Shown here: piece by piece, positions 22,784-31,329 of the stretch
How the letters are laid out: the number at the start of each line of letters is the position of its first letter
How positions within the stretch are numbered: position 1 is the stretch's first letter
IMG/VR virus record: IMGVR_UViG_3300020195_000060
Location: 1-41,577 of that record
DNA from: a virus
Direction: 5' to 3' (one strand)
Length of the DNA: 41,577 nucleotides
Made by a program: the position numbers and the translations under genes
The notes under the pieces: model-generated
Told to the model about the DNA's origin: nothing
Seen by the model: the letters and a program-made list of their open reading frames with translations, nothing else
The model's database searches: none

Positions 22784-23449
22784 ATGGCGTTCACAAACGC
22801 GGAGCTGGTTCGAGCAGCCGCAGGCGACCCCGGCCGATGGGTCCGAGACGTCGCCTCGGGTGACGCTGCGTCGACAGAGTTCTACGTGAGCGCCACGCCG
22901 CTCATCGGGAACTCGCAGACCATCACGGTCGGCGGCGCGGCCCGGACCGAGGTGGCGGCGGCGCCCGGCGCGACCGAGTACACCATCAACGACGAGTCGG
23001 GACGCATCATCTTCGGGACCGCCCCGGCGACCGGCACCGACAACATCATCGTCGTCTATAAGTCAGTCCGGCTCACTGACGCTGAGGTCACCGAGGCCAT
23101 CCGCCAGTTCGGCCTCGTCGCCGCCGACACGGCCGAGGTCGGACCGACGACAGCGGTGTACAGCATCGCCGCGTGGCTGTGTGACTGGATGGCTGCGGCC
23201 ACCGCGGGCGACTACGACTTCGAGACGGACGGGCAGAGCTACAAGCGCGGCACCGTGTCGGCGTCGTGGGCCGCCCGAGCCGAGGTCAACCGCGGGCTGG
23301 CGCGACGGTCCGGCGGGCTGATATCGGTCCCGGTCACTCGGATGGACGGCTACGCTCGACGCGGCGAGTACACGACGCAGGACATCGGCGACGTGTCCGC
23401 GCGGAACCCGCGCCGTCGGTTCTACGGTGAACAGGACGTCCTGCCGTGA
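22784..23449 (+). CDS. Head-tail connector (adaptor) protein
   Basis: 221 residues; ATG has GGAGG 6 bases upstream. By position, first gene after the capsid cluster and just before stopper-, gp10- and tail-terminator-like genes, this should be the adaptor that binds under the portal. The C-terminal half is helical as in gp6/gp15-type adaptors (LTDAEVTEAIRQFGLVAAD, VYSIAAWLCDWMAAATAGD). The N-terminal 100 residues form an extra beta domain (STEFYVSATPLIGNSQTITV), a fusion seen in some actinophages. Its stop overlaps the next GTG. Confidence 0.65.
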   Translation: MAFTNAELVRAAAGDPGRWVRDVASGDAASTEFYVSATPLIGNSQTITVGGAARTEVAAAPGATEYTINDESGRIIFGTAPATGTDNIIVVYKSVRLTDAEVTEAIRQFGLVAADTAEVGPTTAVYSIAAWLCDWMAAATAGDYDFETDGQSYKRGTVSASWAARAEVNRGLARRSGGLISVPVTRMDGYARRGEYTTQDIGDVSARNPRRRFYGEQDVLP

Positions 23450-23817
23450 CCCGCGGACTCAGCGGTCACGAGCTTGCGCAGATGCGTCAGACCGCCGACG
23501 AGTACCTGCCCGACGCCATCTCGGTCTGGCGTGCCACACGGGCGTCGGATAGCGGCGGCGGCCAGACGTCGACCTTCGCCCGAGTGGCCTCGCTCCGTGG
23601 GCGCAAGTCGCCGCTGACCACGGTCGAGTCGGAGGAGCAGGTGTACGCCGACCGGCTCGGCGGCAACCAAGGGTGGTGGCTCTCGCTCCCTCGCGGGACG
23701 GACGTGCGGCTGGGGGACCAGCTCCGCAGCGACGGCCTGACGTTCGAGGTCGTGTCCACCGACGCGAGCCGCTCGTGGGACATCACCCTGCGTGTGATGG
23801 GCAAGGAGCTGGTGTAG
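23446..23817 (+). CDS. Head closure (stopper)-like protein
   Basis: 123 residues from a GTG overlapping the previous stop. The pattern YLPDAISVWRATRASDSGGGQT, then GGNQGWWLSLPRGTDVRLGDQLRSDGLTFEVV, matches the small beta-barrel stopper proteins (gp16/HCP type) that close the portal channel. Position between adaptor and gp10-like gene supports this. The next GTG follows its stop immediately. Confidence 0.65.
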   Translation: MTRGLSGHELAQMRQTADEYLPDAISVWRATRASDSGGGQTSTFARVASLRGRKSPLTTVESEEQVYADRLGGNQGWWLSLPRGTDVRLGDQLRSDGLTFEVVSTDASRSWDITLRVMGKELV

Positions 23818-24276
23818 GTGGCGAACAGCTCCGTCACGGTCACCAAGGTCGCGTTCAACCGTATCCCGGCCATCGCCCGGGCGCTGACGCGCGAGTCGAA
23901 TATCATCGTCCAGAAGGTCGCGACCGACATCCACTACGAAGTCGTCGCGAGCTTCGAGGGTCCGAAGTCGGGCCGCTACTACGCCGTCCCGGGCGTCCGC
24001 TCCAGCCGCAAGGGCGGCGGCGGCCGGCGGCACCGCGCGTCGGCTCCGGGGCAGGCGCCGGCCCGGATGTTCGGACTGCTGGCCGCGTCGACCGCCATCG
24101 GCCGGTCCTACAACCAAGCCGTCATCTACGTGGGCTCGAAGTACGCCGCCCATCTGGAGTACGGGACGAGCCGGATGGCCGCCCGGCCGTTCCTGCGCCC
24201 CGTCGCCCGCAAGTACCAAGCCATCTTCAACTTCGCCATTCGCATCATGGTCGAGCGCGCCACGGGTGCGAGGTGA
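23818..24276 (+). CDS. Neck/tail-completion protein, HK97 gp10-like
   Basis: 152 residues from a GTG directly after the preceding stop. Features of the gp10-like family: an N-terminal helix (IPAIARALTRESNIIVQKVA), a basic RSSRKGGGGRRHRAS loop, then YVGSKYAAHLEYGTSRMAARPFLRPV, the hallmark EYGT...RPFLRP motif. These proteins join the neck to the tail tube. The 3' end overlaps the next GTG. Confidence 0.8.
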   Translation: MANSSVTVTKVAFNRIPAIARALTRESNIIVQKVATDIHYEVVASFEGPKSGRYYAVPGVRSSRKGGGGRRHRASAPGQAPARMFGLLAASTAIGRSYNQAVIYVGSKYAAHLEYGTSRMAARPFLRPVARKYQAIFNFAIRIMVERATGAR

Positions 24277-24686
24277 GCGTCGCCGCCTTCGCCGCTGGCA
24301 TCTACGCAGTCCTCAACCACGCGTCGGTCACGTCGCTGGCGACGGGTGGCGTGCATCGCGCCAAAGCGCCGCTCGGGACCGCCTACCCGTACGTGGTGTT
24401 CACGCCCGAGCCGGCGCCCGGGCTCGGTGACGTGCTGACCGGCGAGGCGTGGCTGGACATGGCATGGGACGTCAAGGTCATCGACAAGTCCGACTCGGCG
24501 GCGGCGGCTGACGCGGCCTACGCAGCGGTCCACGCGCGCCTTCAGGACGCCGCCCTGAGCATCGCTGGGCACTCGCTCATGTACTGCCGGCGCCGTGGCC
24601 TCATCGCCTACGACGAGGACGGCGAGGGCGGGGTCACCTACCAGCACGTCGGCGGGCGCTACCGCATCATGGCGCAGGCGACATGA
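24273..24686 (+). CDS. Tail terminator protein (DUF3168-like)
   Basis: 137 residues from GTG 24273 overlapping the previous stop. The pattern GIYAVLNHASVTSLATGGV, then APLGTAYPYVVFTPEP and WDVKVIDKS plus a helix of alternating Ala/Asp (AAAADAAYAAVHARL) and RRRGLIAYDED matches the tail terminator/DUF3168 group, which caps the tail tube at the head-proximal end. Context between gp10-like and major tail genes agrees. Confidence 0.75.
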   Translation: MSVAAFAAGIYAVLNHASVTSLATGGVHRAKAPLGTAYPYVVFTPEPAPGLGDVLTGEAWLDMAWDVKVIDKSDSAAAADAAYAAVHARLQDAALSIAGHSLMYCRRRGLIAYDEDGEGGVTYQHVGGRYRIMAQAT

Positions 24687-24689
24687 GTC

Positions 24690-24718
24690 TTCACGTGAGG
24701 GCTTGCAGGCGTTATCCT
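24690..24718 (+). promoter_or_regulatory. Possible promoter TTCACG-17-TATCCT
   Basis: TTCACG (24690-24695), 17 bases, TATCCT (24713-24718) in the 51-base gap before the gene at 24738; TCACGTGA here is a palindrome. The -35 is a poor match. It would boost the tail genes. Confidence 0.3.
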
Positions 24719-24737
24719 GCGGGCAGGAGGGGTATCC

Positions 24738-24926
24738 GTGGCTGAGTTCTTCATCGCGACGACCGGGCTCGACTGGGTCGACCCAAAGACCGGGCGAGGG
24801 GTCCGGGTCGAGCCGGGTGAACGCGCCGACGCCGTCCCTGAGAAGTCTCGCCACTGGCTCATCGAGCAGGGGCTCATCGAGCCGTGCGACGCCAAGGGTG
24901 AGCCGCTCCCGAAGAAGGGTGGGTAG
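24738..24926 (+). CDS. Small tail-region protein
   Basis: 62 residues from a GTG with GGAGGGG upstream. The sequence TTGLDWVDPKTGRGVRVEPGERADAVPEKSRHWL is read here as two strands and a helix, followed by WLIEQGLIEPCDAKG. Small proteins of this kind before major tail genes are common in actinophages, with unknown role. Only 3 bases separate it from the next ATG. Confidence 0.55.
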   Translation: MAEFFIATTGLDWVDPKTGRGVRVEPGERADAVPEKSRHWLIEQGLIEPCDAKGEPLPKKGG

Positions 24927-24929
24927 GTC

Positions 24930-25649
24930 ATGGCATTCGTCCACGGCTCCAAGGCGAAGCTCTACGCGAGCGGGTTCGACCTGACCGCGTTCTTCAAGAG
25001 CGCGTCGGTCCAGCGGACCGCCGACATGGCCGAGACCTCGGCCTTCCTGACGTCAGCCAAGTCGTATATCCCCGGGATGCACGACGCGACCTTGTCTGCG
25101 GACGGCATGTACGAGGGCACCGCGACGGGCGTCGACGCCATCCTCTCGCCGCTGCTTGGGCAGGAGACGCCGCTGGTGGTGGCGCTCGACGTCGGCGTCG
25201 AGGCGGTCGGGTCGGTGTGCCATTGCATGGTCGGGACGCAGAACACGTACGACGTCGACACCTCGACCGACGACGTGGCGGCCGTGAGCATCGAGTTCCA
25301 GAGCAACGTAGGCGCTGAGCGGTGCCTCATCCACAAGGTGCTCGGCGCCATCACCACGGCCAACGACGGCAACGGCGCGTCCATCGACAACGTTGCGTCC
25401 AGCGCGAACGGCGGCGTCGGGTACGTCCAAGTCACCGCGGCCTCGGGTACGCCGACCCTGACCGCCAAGGTCCAGCACTCGGTCGACGACTCGGTGTGGG
25501 CCGACCTCATCACCTTCACGGCCGTCACCGTGGTCGGCGCCGAGCGAGTGGCCGTGGCTGGCACCGTGAACCGTTACACGCGGTCGACCGAGACCATCGA
25601 CCAAGGCTCGGTGACCTACATGATGGCGTTCGGCCGCAAGGCATTCTAA
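24930..25649 (+). CDS. Major tail protein 1, with additional C-terminal domain
   Basis: 239 residues, 3 bases after the previous stop. Tail-tube subunit: MAFVHGSKAKLY, RTADMAETSAF, SYIPGMHDATLSADG, ILSPLLGQETPL. The same elements in the same order are present in the next gene, so these two are paralogues. About 100 extra residues follow (residues about 137-239) with VQVTAASGTPTLTAKVQHS and WADLITFTAVT, a beta-sandwich-like domain common on phage tail proteins. It may decorate the outside of the tube. Which paralogue is the bulk subunit is not clear. Confidence 0.75.
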   Translation: MAFVHGSKAKLYASGFDLTAFFKSASVQRTADMAETSAFLTSAKSYIPGMHDATLSADGMYEGTATGVDAILSPLLGQETPLVVALDVGVEAVGSVCHCMVGTQNTYDVDTSTDDVAAVSIEFQSNVGAERCLIHKVLGAITTANDGNGASIDNVASSANGGVGYVQVTAASGTPTLTAKVQHSVDDSVWADLITFTAVTVVGAERVAVAGTVNRYTRSTETIDQGSVTYMMAFGRKAF

Positions 25650-25668
25650 GAGAGAGGGGTTCCGACCA

Positions 25669-26085
25669 ATGGCGTTCACTCATGGCTCCAAGGCAAAGTT
25701 CTCGGTCCACGACAGCTCGGCCACGCTGCGCGACATCTCCAGCTACTTGACGAGCACCGGGCTCTCGCGCATGGCCGACATGGCCGAGACGTCCGCGCTC
25801 GGGACCACGGCCAAGACCTACATCCCGGGCATGACCGACGGGACCATCCCCCTTGATGGGCAGTTCGACCCGACCATCGACGGCTATCTGTCCCCGCTGC
25901 TCGGGTTCGAGACCCCGCTGTCGTGGGAATACTTCCCGGCCGGGACGCCCGTTGGCGTGACCAAGCCGAAGTACAGCGGGGCGGCGTTCCTGACGAGCTA
26001 CGACATCGAGACCGGCACCGACGACAAGGCCGGCATCAGTGGTGAGCTTCAGCTCACCGGGGCCGTCACCCGCGCCACCGCGTAA
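25669..26085 (+). CDS. Major tail protein 2 (paralogue)
   Basis: 138 residues with GAGAGAGGGG 9 bases upstream of ATG. It shares MAFTHGSKAKFS, RMADMAETSALG, TYIPGMTDGTIPLDG and LSPLLGFETPLS with the upstream gene but lacks the extra C-terminal domain. The stronger ribosome site suggests it may be the more abundant tube subunit, with the longer protein incorporated as a decorated minor form. Tail chaperone genes follow, as in most siphoviruses. Confidence 0.75.
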   Translation: MAFTHGSKAKFSVHDSSATLRDISSYLTSTGLSRMADMAETSALGTTAKTYIPGMTDGTIPLDGQFDPTIDGYLSPLLGFETPLSWEYFPAGTPVGVTKPKYSGAAFLTSYDIETGTDDKAGISGELQLTGAVTRATA

Positions 26086-26103
26086 CTGAAAGGAACCTCA
26101 CCC

Positions 26104-26466
26104 TTGGCACCCTCCAAGAGCCCCCGCATCCTCTCGGTCGAGGACATCCTCAGCTCCGACGACCTGCCCGAGCAGGTGGTCGAGACCCCGGAATGGGGCG
26201 GTGCGGTTCGCATCAAGCCATTCAGCAAGGCCAAGAGCGTCCAGCTTCGCGAGGAAGCCGGCGGCACCGAGCTGGACATGGGCAAGTTCGAGATGCTCCT
26301 GTTCATCCACGGCGTCATCGAGCCCCAGTTCACGGTCGAGCAGCTCTCGGTCCTGTCGGAGAAGTCGGCGCACGTCATCGACCGAGTCCTCTCGGTCATC
26401 ATGCTCGCGAGCGGTCTCACAGAGGAGGCCCGGCAGAAGGCCAAGGGCACGTTTCCTACGGGATAA
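26104..26466 (+). CDS. Tail assembly chaperone, upstream (G-like) part
   Basis: 120 residues from TTG 26104, with AAAGGAA about 10 bases upstream. The gene sits between major tail and tape measure genes, where the lambda G/GT-type chaperones lie. The protein is acidic at the N-terminus, with a helical core (KFEMLLFIHGVIEPQFTVEQ, HVIDRVLSVIMLASGLTEE). Translation in frame ends at TAA 26464; a downstream open frame continues to 26641 and is probably joined by ribosomal frameshifting. These chaperones bind the tape measure during tail assembly. Confidence 0.75.
   Translation: MAPSKSPRILSVEDILSSDDLPEQVVETPEWGGAVRIKPFSKAKSVQLREEAGGTELDMGKFEMLLFIHGVIEPQFTVEQLSVLSEKSAHVIDRVLSVIMLASGLTEEARQKAKGTFPTG
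26449..26466 (+). other. Putative +1 (or -2) ribosomal frameshift site
   Basis: The 0-frame reads ACG TTT CCT ACG GGA TAA; the downstream frame reads CTA CGG GAT from 26456. A +1 slip at TTT-C lets tRNA-Phe re-pair perfectly with TTC. A -2 slip after ACG would reach the same frame. The usual -1 slip does not. Confidence 0.55.
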
Positions 26467-26641
26467 CGGCAAGCGGTTCGACTTCATCCTCACTCGCGAA
26501 CTGAAGCTAGGCACCGTCGCCGACATGAGGCGGCGGATGAGTTCACGTGAATGGACGGAGTGGTCCGCGTTGTACGAGCTGGAGCAGGACGAGCGCGAGC
26601 GGGAGGCCCGTAAGGCCAAGGCCCGACGAGGCCGCCGATGA
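26456..26641 (+). CDS. Tail assembly chaperone, downstream (T-like) part
   Basis: About 61 residues in the frame +1 to the upstream chaperone, from CTA 26456 (LRDNGKRFDFILTRELKLGT, then MSSREWTEWSALYELEQDER and a basic REARKAKARRGRR end). No good start codon or ribosome site lies at its beginning, supporting expression as a fusion of about 178 residues. The SSREWTEWSALYELE helix is typical of actinophage T-like parts. It overlaps the tape measure start by 4 bases. Confidence 0.65.
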   Translation, partial: LRDNGKRFDFILTRELKLGTVADMRRRMSSREWTEWSALYELEQDEREREARKAKARRGRR

Positions 26642-28923
26642 TGGGCGGGGCGGGCGAGGCAGCCCGCCTGTTCATCACGGTCGGCATGAACGCGGCCGGC
26701 GCGGTCGCGGGCATGAAGGCGCTCGGGACGCAGGTCGACGACATGGGCGGCAAGGTCCAGACGTGGGGCAAGACCGTCGGCGCTGCCTTCCAAGGGCCGC
26801 TCGATGCGTTCGGGCGCATCGGTGACGCTGCCGACGGGATGCGCTCCGTGGCGGGCGCTGTGGCCGGGCTGGCGCAAACGCTGTTCTCAGGCGCGGCGCG
26901 CAACGAGCAGTACGCCATGTCGTTCGAGGTGCTCATGGGCAGCACCGACAGGGCCACGTCGCATATCGAGGAACTGAAGCGGTTTGCGGCCGAGACGCCG
27001 TTCACCATGCCCGGCATCGTCGACGCCAGCAAGCAGCTCGAAGTGATGGGCGGCAGCGCGCTGAACACCATCGAGAACCTGCGCACGGTCGGCGACGTCG
27101 CCGCCGGCACGGGGACCGACATCGCAGCGGTCGGCGTCCAGTTCGGCCGGCTCTACGACGGCATGAAGAACGGCACGCCCTTTGGCGAGGTGATGATGCG
27201 CCTCGGGGAGATGGGCGCCCTGTCCGGCGAGTCGAAGCGGAAGATATTGGAGCTGGCCGAGCAGGTCGAGTCCGGCGGGATGACCATGGAGGACGCGTGG
27301 AAGGGCGCGACCAAGGAGTTCGGGCGGTTCGCCGGCATCACGGCCAAGCAGTCCAAGAGCCTCGGCGGCCTGTGGTCGACGTTCACCGACACCCTCGACG
27401 ACGGGTTCGCGAGGATTGGCACGAAGCTCCTGCCCATCGTGAAGCCCGTGCTGGAGGGCGCCATCGCCCTGTTCGGGAAGCTCGCTGACGCGGCGCTCGT
27501 CGTGATGGACAACTTCGAGATATTCGCCCCGTTCGTGGTCGCCATCCTCGTCCCGGCCGTGTGGGCGCTCACCGCCGCGGTGTGGGGTCTGGCGTCTGGC
27601 GTCATCGCGGCGACGTGGCCGTTCCTCGCGCTCGCGGGCATCCTGACCGTCACGTTCTTGGCCGTGAAGACGCTCATCGAGGCCGGACTCAACCTCATGG
27701 GCTGGCTGCTAGAGACCATCCCCGCCCTTCAGGCCGTCATCATGCCGTTCACGGCGCTCGCGGAGGTCATCGGCTTCGTCGGTGGGGTCATCGGCGACTT
27801 CGTCGGCACCACGGCAGAGGCGTCGGCCCAAGCCGTGGCGAACACGGGCTACATGGCGACCGCGATTAGGGACGACATGTACGACCGCGCGCCGGAGATT
27901 GACGCCGCCGCGAAGGCCATGGCCGCGCCCATCGAGGCCCGAGTCTATATGTCTGCGTCAGCGGCACAGGCGCACGTGCGTTCGATGGCTCGGACCATCC
28001 TGTCTGACCTCGACGCGGCCCGGGAGGTGATGTCCGGCTCGGCGAGCGCCTACGCAGATGCGATGTACGACCCCATCATCGCCGCAGCCGACCTGTACCT
28101 CGTGCGCCAGCAGCAGAAGGACAAAGACCTGCTGGCCGACCTCCAGTCGAGCAACAAGGCCACGGTCGCCGAGGCTCGCAAGAAGGTCGCCGAGCTGGAG
28201 AAGCAGGAGATTGCGCTGACCACGCTCCTGATGACCTACGGCACCGACCAGCAGCAGATTGCCGCCATTCAGGGCTACCTCACGTCGCGCGACTGGGCCA
28301 AGGCGTACGCGAAGGGCACGCCCGAGCAGAACGCCGCTCTACGTGAATACGAGGCCAACCTCCGGGCGCGGCTGGTCGAACTCCAAGCGACGGGCAAGAA
28401 GGGCGGCGAAGCGGCCGGCTACGACACCGGCATGGGTGTCAAGTCCGGCATCGGACAGTCGACCACGGGCGCCTACAACTGGGGTATGCGGACCATGGGC
28501 GCCTACGCCAACGGCATCCGCGACAGCGCCGCCACCGTCACGCAGGCGGCGAGGACCGCGGTGTACGGCGCGAACGGTGTGCTGCGAGCCAACTCCCCGC
28601 CCGGTCCCGAGTCGCCGCTCCATGACATCGACCGCTGGGGCTTCCGTACTGGCGAGACCTACGTCCAAGAGCTGGCTCGCGGCCTGTCGGGCGCCGGGGC
28701 GGCCGTGGCGGCGGCGTTGCGGCCTGCCGGGGCTCCGCTGGCGGCGGCACCGTCGCCGGCCGCCATGGGCGCTCCACGGGGCGCTGGCGGCGGCGGGGCG
28801 ATGACCCTCCAGTTCAACTTCCAGTCGGTCACCCCGTACAGCCCGGGTGAGCAGGTCGAACTGGGCAACCGGGTCGGGCCGGCGGTCTACGAGTACCTGC
28901 GCTCACGGGGAGCCGTCGGCTAG
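26638..28923 (+). CDS. Tape measure protein
   Basis: 761 residues; sets tail length and is ejected ahead of the DNA. ATG 26638 overlaps the chaperone stop. Visible features: N-terminal FITVGMNAAGAVAGMKALGTQ, the tape-measure-like EVLMGSTDRATSHIEELKRF and AAETPFTMPGIVDASKQLEVM, hydrophobic segments at about residues 300-390 (FVVAILVPAVWALTAAVWGL, FLALAGILTVTFLAV), coiled-coil (about 500-525) and a C-terminal SPPGPESPLHDIDRWG motif plus a Gly/Ala-rich end. By the usual 1.5 angstrom per residue rule the tail would be near 115 nm. Confidence 0.88.
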   Translation: MMGGAGEAARLFITVGMNAAGAVAGMKALGTQVDDMGGKVQTWGKTVGAAFQGPLDAFGRIGDAADGMRSVAGAVAGLAQTLFSGAARNEQYAMSFEVLMGSTDRATSHIEELKRFAAETPFTMPGIVDASKQLEVMGGSALNTIENLRTVGDVAAGTGTDIAAVGVQFGRLYDGMKNGTPFGEVMMRLGEMGALSGESKRKILELAEQVESGGMTMEDAWKGATKEFGRFAGITAKQSKSLGGLWSTFTDTLDDGFARIGTKLLPIVKPVLEGAIALFGKLADAALVVMDNFEIFAPFVVAILVPAVWALTAAVWGLASGVIAATWPFLALAGILTVTFLAVKTLIEAGLNLMGWLLETIPALQAVIMPFTALAEVIGFVGGVIGDFVGTTAEASAQAVANTGYMATAIRDDMYDRAPEIDAAAKAMAAPIEARVYMSASAAQAHVRSMARTILSDLDAAREVMSGSASAYADAMYDPIIAAADLYLVRQQQKDKDLLADLQSSNKATVAEARKKVAELEKQEIALTTLLMTYGTDQQQIAAIQGYLTSRDWAKAYAKGTPEQNAALREYEANLRARLVELQATGKKGGEAAGYDTGMGVKSGIGQSTTGAYNWGMRTMGAYANGIRDSAATVTQAARTAVYGANGVLRANSPPGPESPLHDIDRWGFRTGETYVQELARGLSGAGAAVAAALRPAGAPLAAAPSPAAMGAPRGAGGGGAMTLQFNFQSVTPYSPGEQVELGNRVGPAVYEYLRSRGAVG

Positions 28924-31319
28924 TGGCCTTCGCATACGTTCAGGGCGCCGCATCGGGCAATAGCGGTTCGGACGGCGGCGGCAAGGTCACCACGCTCGGG
29001 TCGGTCCCGACCATCGGCAACCTTCTCATCGGCTCGGCCATGCATCGCGGCGGCGGTACCGACAGTTGGCCGCTCGATTGGACGCAGCTCATCCCGCAAA
29101 CCAAGCGCATCGCCGCCGAGACTGGCGGGTTCTCGTTCTACTACAAGGTCGTGGACAACGCAAGCGACCAGACGCTGACGTTCCTCGGGGCCAGCGCGGT
29201 TACATGGCCCAACCAGACCGTCCTGATGGAGTTCTCGGGCATCGCCGGAACGCCCACGGTGGACATCTCCGCCGAGCAGCTATTCGTCACCGACACGACG
29301 CCCGACATGCCAGCCATCACGCCGACGGCGGGCATCGAGATGTTGTTGCTTGCCGTTCAGACCAAGCAGCCAGCCACGCCCAACCCGGGGCCGCAGACCA
29401 TCACCGGCTGGACGGCCGCGAGCGGTGCGGACACGGGGTATGCCTTCTTGGGCAACCGCCACCGAACGAACGCGTGGTATCGGATTGTCTCCAGCGCATC
29501 GGGGACGTACGGCCCCGTCACGCTGTCGGCAAGCTCCGAGTCCGAGGACGGCAACATCGTCCACATCGCCATCATCTCCGGCCCGATGATGGCGAACTTC
29601 TCGGCCACACCGCTGACCGGCACGCGCCCGCTGGCGGTCCAGTTCACCGACCTGACCACGAAGGTCCCCACCTCGTGGGAGTGGGACTTCGGCGACAGCT
29701 CGGTCTCGACCGAGCAGAACCCGCTTCATGTCTACGCAGAGGCCGGCACCTACACCGTCACTCTCATCGCCGCGAACGCCACCGAAACCGACACCGAGAC
29801 CAAGGTCGCGTACGTCGTGGCGTCCATCCCGACGGCCTCGGACCCGACTGACTCGCCGACTGCGGGATGGTGGGTCGACTGGGGCGATGACGGGTTCGAC
29901 GCGGCCGGCTCGTCCGGCGATGAGCTGGCGCGCTCCCTGCCGCAGAGCACGGGCGCGACGGCCAACGACGACATCACCTCGAAGGTCAAGTCCGTCACGT
30001 GGCAGCGCGGCGGGCAGGCGGACCTCATCGGCGGCCAGACGCCCGGCGGGTGCATCCTCACCGTCGACAATCAGGACGGGAGGTTCAACCCCGACAACAC
30101 GGCCGGCCTGTACTACGGGCTGCTGAAGCCGGGCCGCAAGGTGTGGGGCGGCGCGCTGCGCACGACTGGCACGACCAAGGGGTTGTTCGGCGGCTACCTG
30201 AAGGAGGTCGTCCCCATCCCGGGGCCGGCTAAGGAGGCGCAGCTCATCTGCCACGACGTGTTCGGGCTCTGGAAGGACGTCCGACTGAAGGTCGGGTTCT
30301 CATCGAACCGGACGGCGCTGGAGTACCGGAAGGACATCCTGACCGCGCTCGGCGTCCCCGATGCAGCTCGGGTGCTCGCGCCGGAGGACGCCGAGCTGCG
30401 GGTCTCGGGCGCGGACGAGAAGAACGCCATGAGCGTGCTCGACCGGCTCAATCAGGCGACCGCCACTCGGCACGTCATCATCCCGGCCGACAGCAAGAAC
30501 GACCTGTACTACTACCGGACCATCGGACGCAACGACAACCTCGGCAACGCCGTCCCGGCCGCCACGCTGACCGACCTCGACATCACCGGCATGTCGGGCC
30601 TGCGGCTGACGCTCGACACCATCGTCAACTATCAGCAGGTCACGCTCCACCCGTACGTGTTCGACGCCTACACCCGGGTATGGGAGTACGGCGACATCCC
30701 GTTCTCGCTCTCGGTCAACACGACCAAGACGGTGACCGCGGTCTTCGGCTCGTGGGTCAAGAACCCGACTGTCGTCGTTGCCTCGTCGGGCGCTGCGGTC
30801 ACGGCCGTCGCGGTCAACTATGGGCGCTCCCTTGCCATCACGCTGACCGCGGCCGGCGACGCCAACGTGACCCTGCTGTACGTTCAGGGCCAGCTTGCGA
30901 CTGAACTCGGCCAGACCACCGAGTTCGCCGAAGACTCCGCATCGCAGGCCGACTACGACACCATCCGTGAGGGCGGCGCGGTGGACGTCGAGTTCATCGC
31001 CGAGTCAGGTATCGCGAGAGCCGTGGCGGATGCCATCATCGGGCGCAGCTCCCGACCGCGCTACCGACCGCAGGTCACGATGCGCAATCGGTTCGACAAG
31101 GCGCTGACCTATGACGTAGGCAACGTGGTGCTCCAGACCGTCGACGAGCTGAGTCTGACCCGGCGCTTCGAGATTGTCGGCTGCACGGGCTCGGTGTCGC
31201 AGGGCGGCAAGGTATGGGACTTTGGTTGGACCTACCTAGAGACGCCGCTTCAGACTACACTCGCTCTGTTCACCCTGAACTCGTCGGTGCTCGACGGCCC
31301 CGACCTGCTCGGCTTCTGA
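28923..31319 (+). CDS. Tail-tip/minor tail protein with PKD domain
   Basis: 798 residues from a GTG overlapping the tape measure stop by one base. Residues about 1-220 look like a beta-sandwich (FSFYYKVVDNASDQTLTFLG, WYRIVSSASGTYGPVTL). Residues about 222-302 form a clear PKD domain (PLAVQFTDLTT, WEWDFGDSS, HVYAEAGTYTVTLIA), often involved in surface carbohydrate or protein contact. The rest contains the tail-tip motif WQRGGQADLIGGQTPGG, LTVDNQDGRFNPDN and GLLKPGRKVWGG, typical of actinophage minor tail proteins acting as distal tail or hub component. The N-terminal domains may bind the host. Confidence 0.75.
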   Translation: MAFAYVQGAASGNSGSDGGGKVTTLGSVPTIGNLLIGSAMHRGGGTDSWPLDWTQLIPQTKRIAAETGGFSFYYKVVDNASDQTLTFLGASAVTWPNQTVLMEFSGIAGTPTVDISAEQLFVTDTTPDMPAITPTAGIEMLLLAVQTKQPATPNPGPQTITGWTAASGADTGYAFLGNRHRTNAWYRIVSSASGTYGPVTLSASSESEDGNIVHIAIISGPMMANFSATPLTGTRPLAVQFTDLTTKVPTSWEWDFGDSSVSTEQNPLHVYAEAGTYTVTLIAANATETDTETKVAYVVASIPTASDPTDSPTAGWWVDWGDDGFDAAGSSGDELARSLPQSTGATANDDITSKVKSVTWQRGGQADLIGGQTPGGCILTVDNQDGRFNPDNTAGLYYGLLKPGRKVWGGALRTTGTTKGLFGGYLKEVVPIPGPAKEAQLICHDVFGLWKDVRLKVGFSSNRTALEYRKDILTALGVPDAARVLAPEDAELRVSGADEKNAMSVLDRLNQATATRHVIIPADSKNDLYYYRTIGRNDNLGNAVPAATLTDLDITGMSGLRLTLDTIVNYQQVTLHPYVFDAYTRVWEYGDIPFSLSVNTTKTVTAVFGSWVKNPTVVVASSGAAVTAVAVNYGRSLAITLTAAGDANVTLLYVQGQLATELGQTTEFAEDSASQADYDTIREGGAVDVEFIAESGIARAVADAIIGRSSRPRYRPQVTMRNRFDKALTYDVGNVVLQTVDELSLTRRFEIVGCTGSVSQGGKVWDFGWTYLETPLQTTLALFTLNSSVLDGPDLLGF

Positions 31320-31329
31320 GGGGAAGACC

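Noticed and set aside
26542-26551. TTCACGTGAA palindrome as an operator, with TCACGTGA also at 8336 and 24691
   Set aside because: Two of three sites lie inside coding sequence and CACGTG is frequent in this base composition; there is no consistent relation to promoters.
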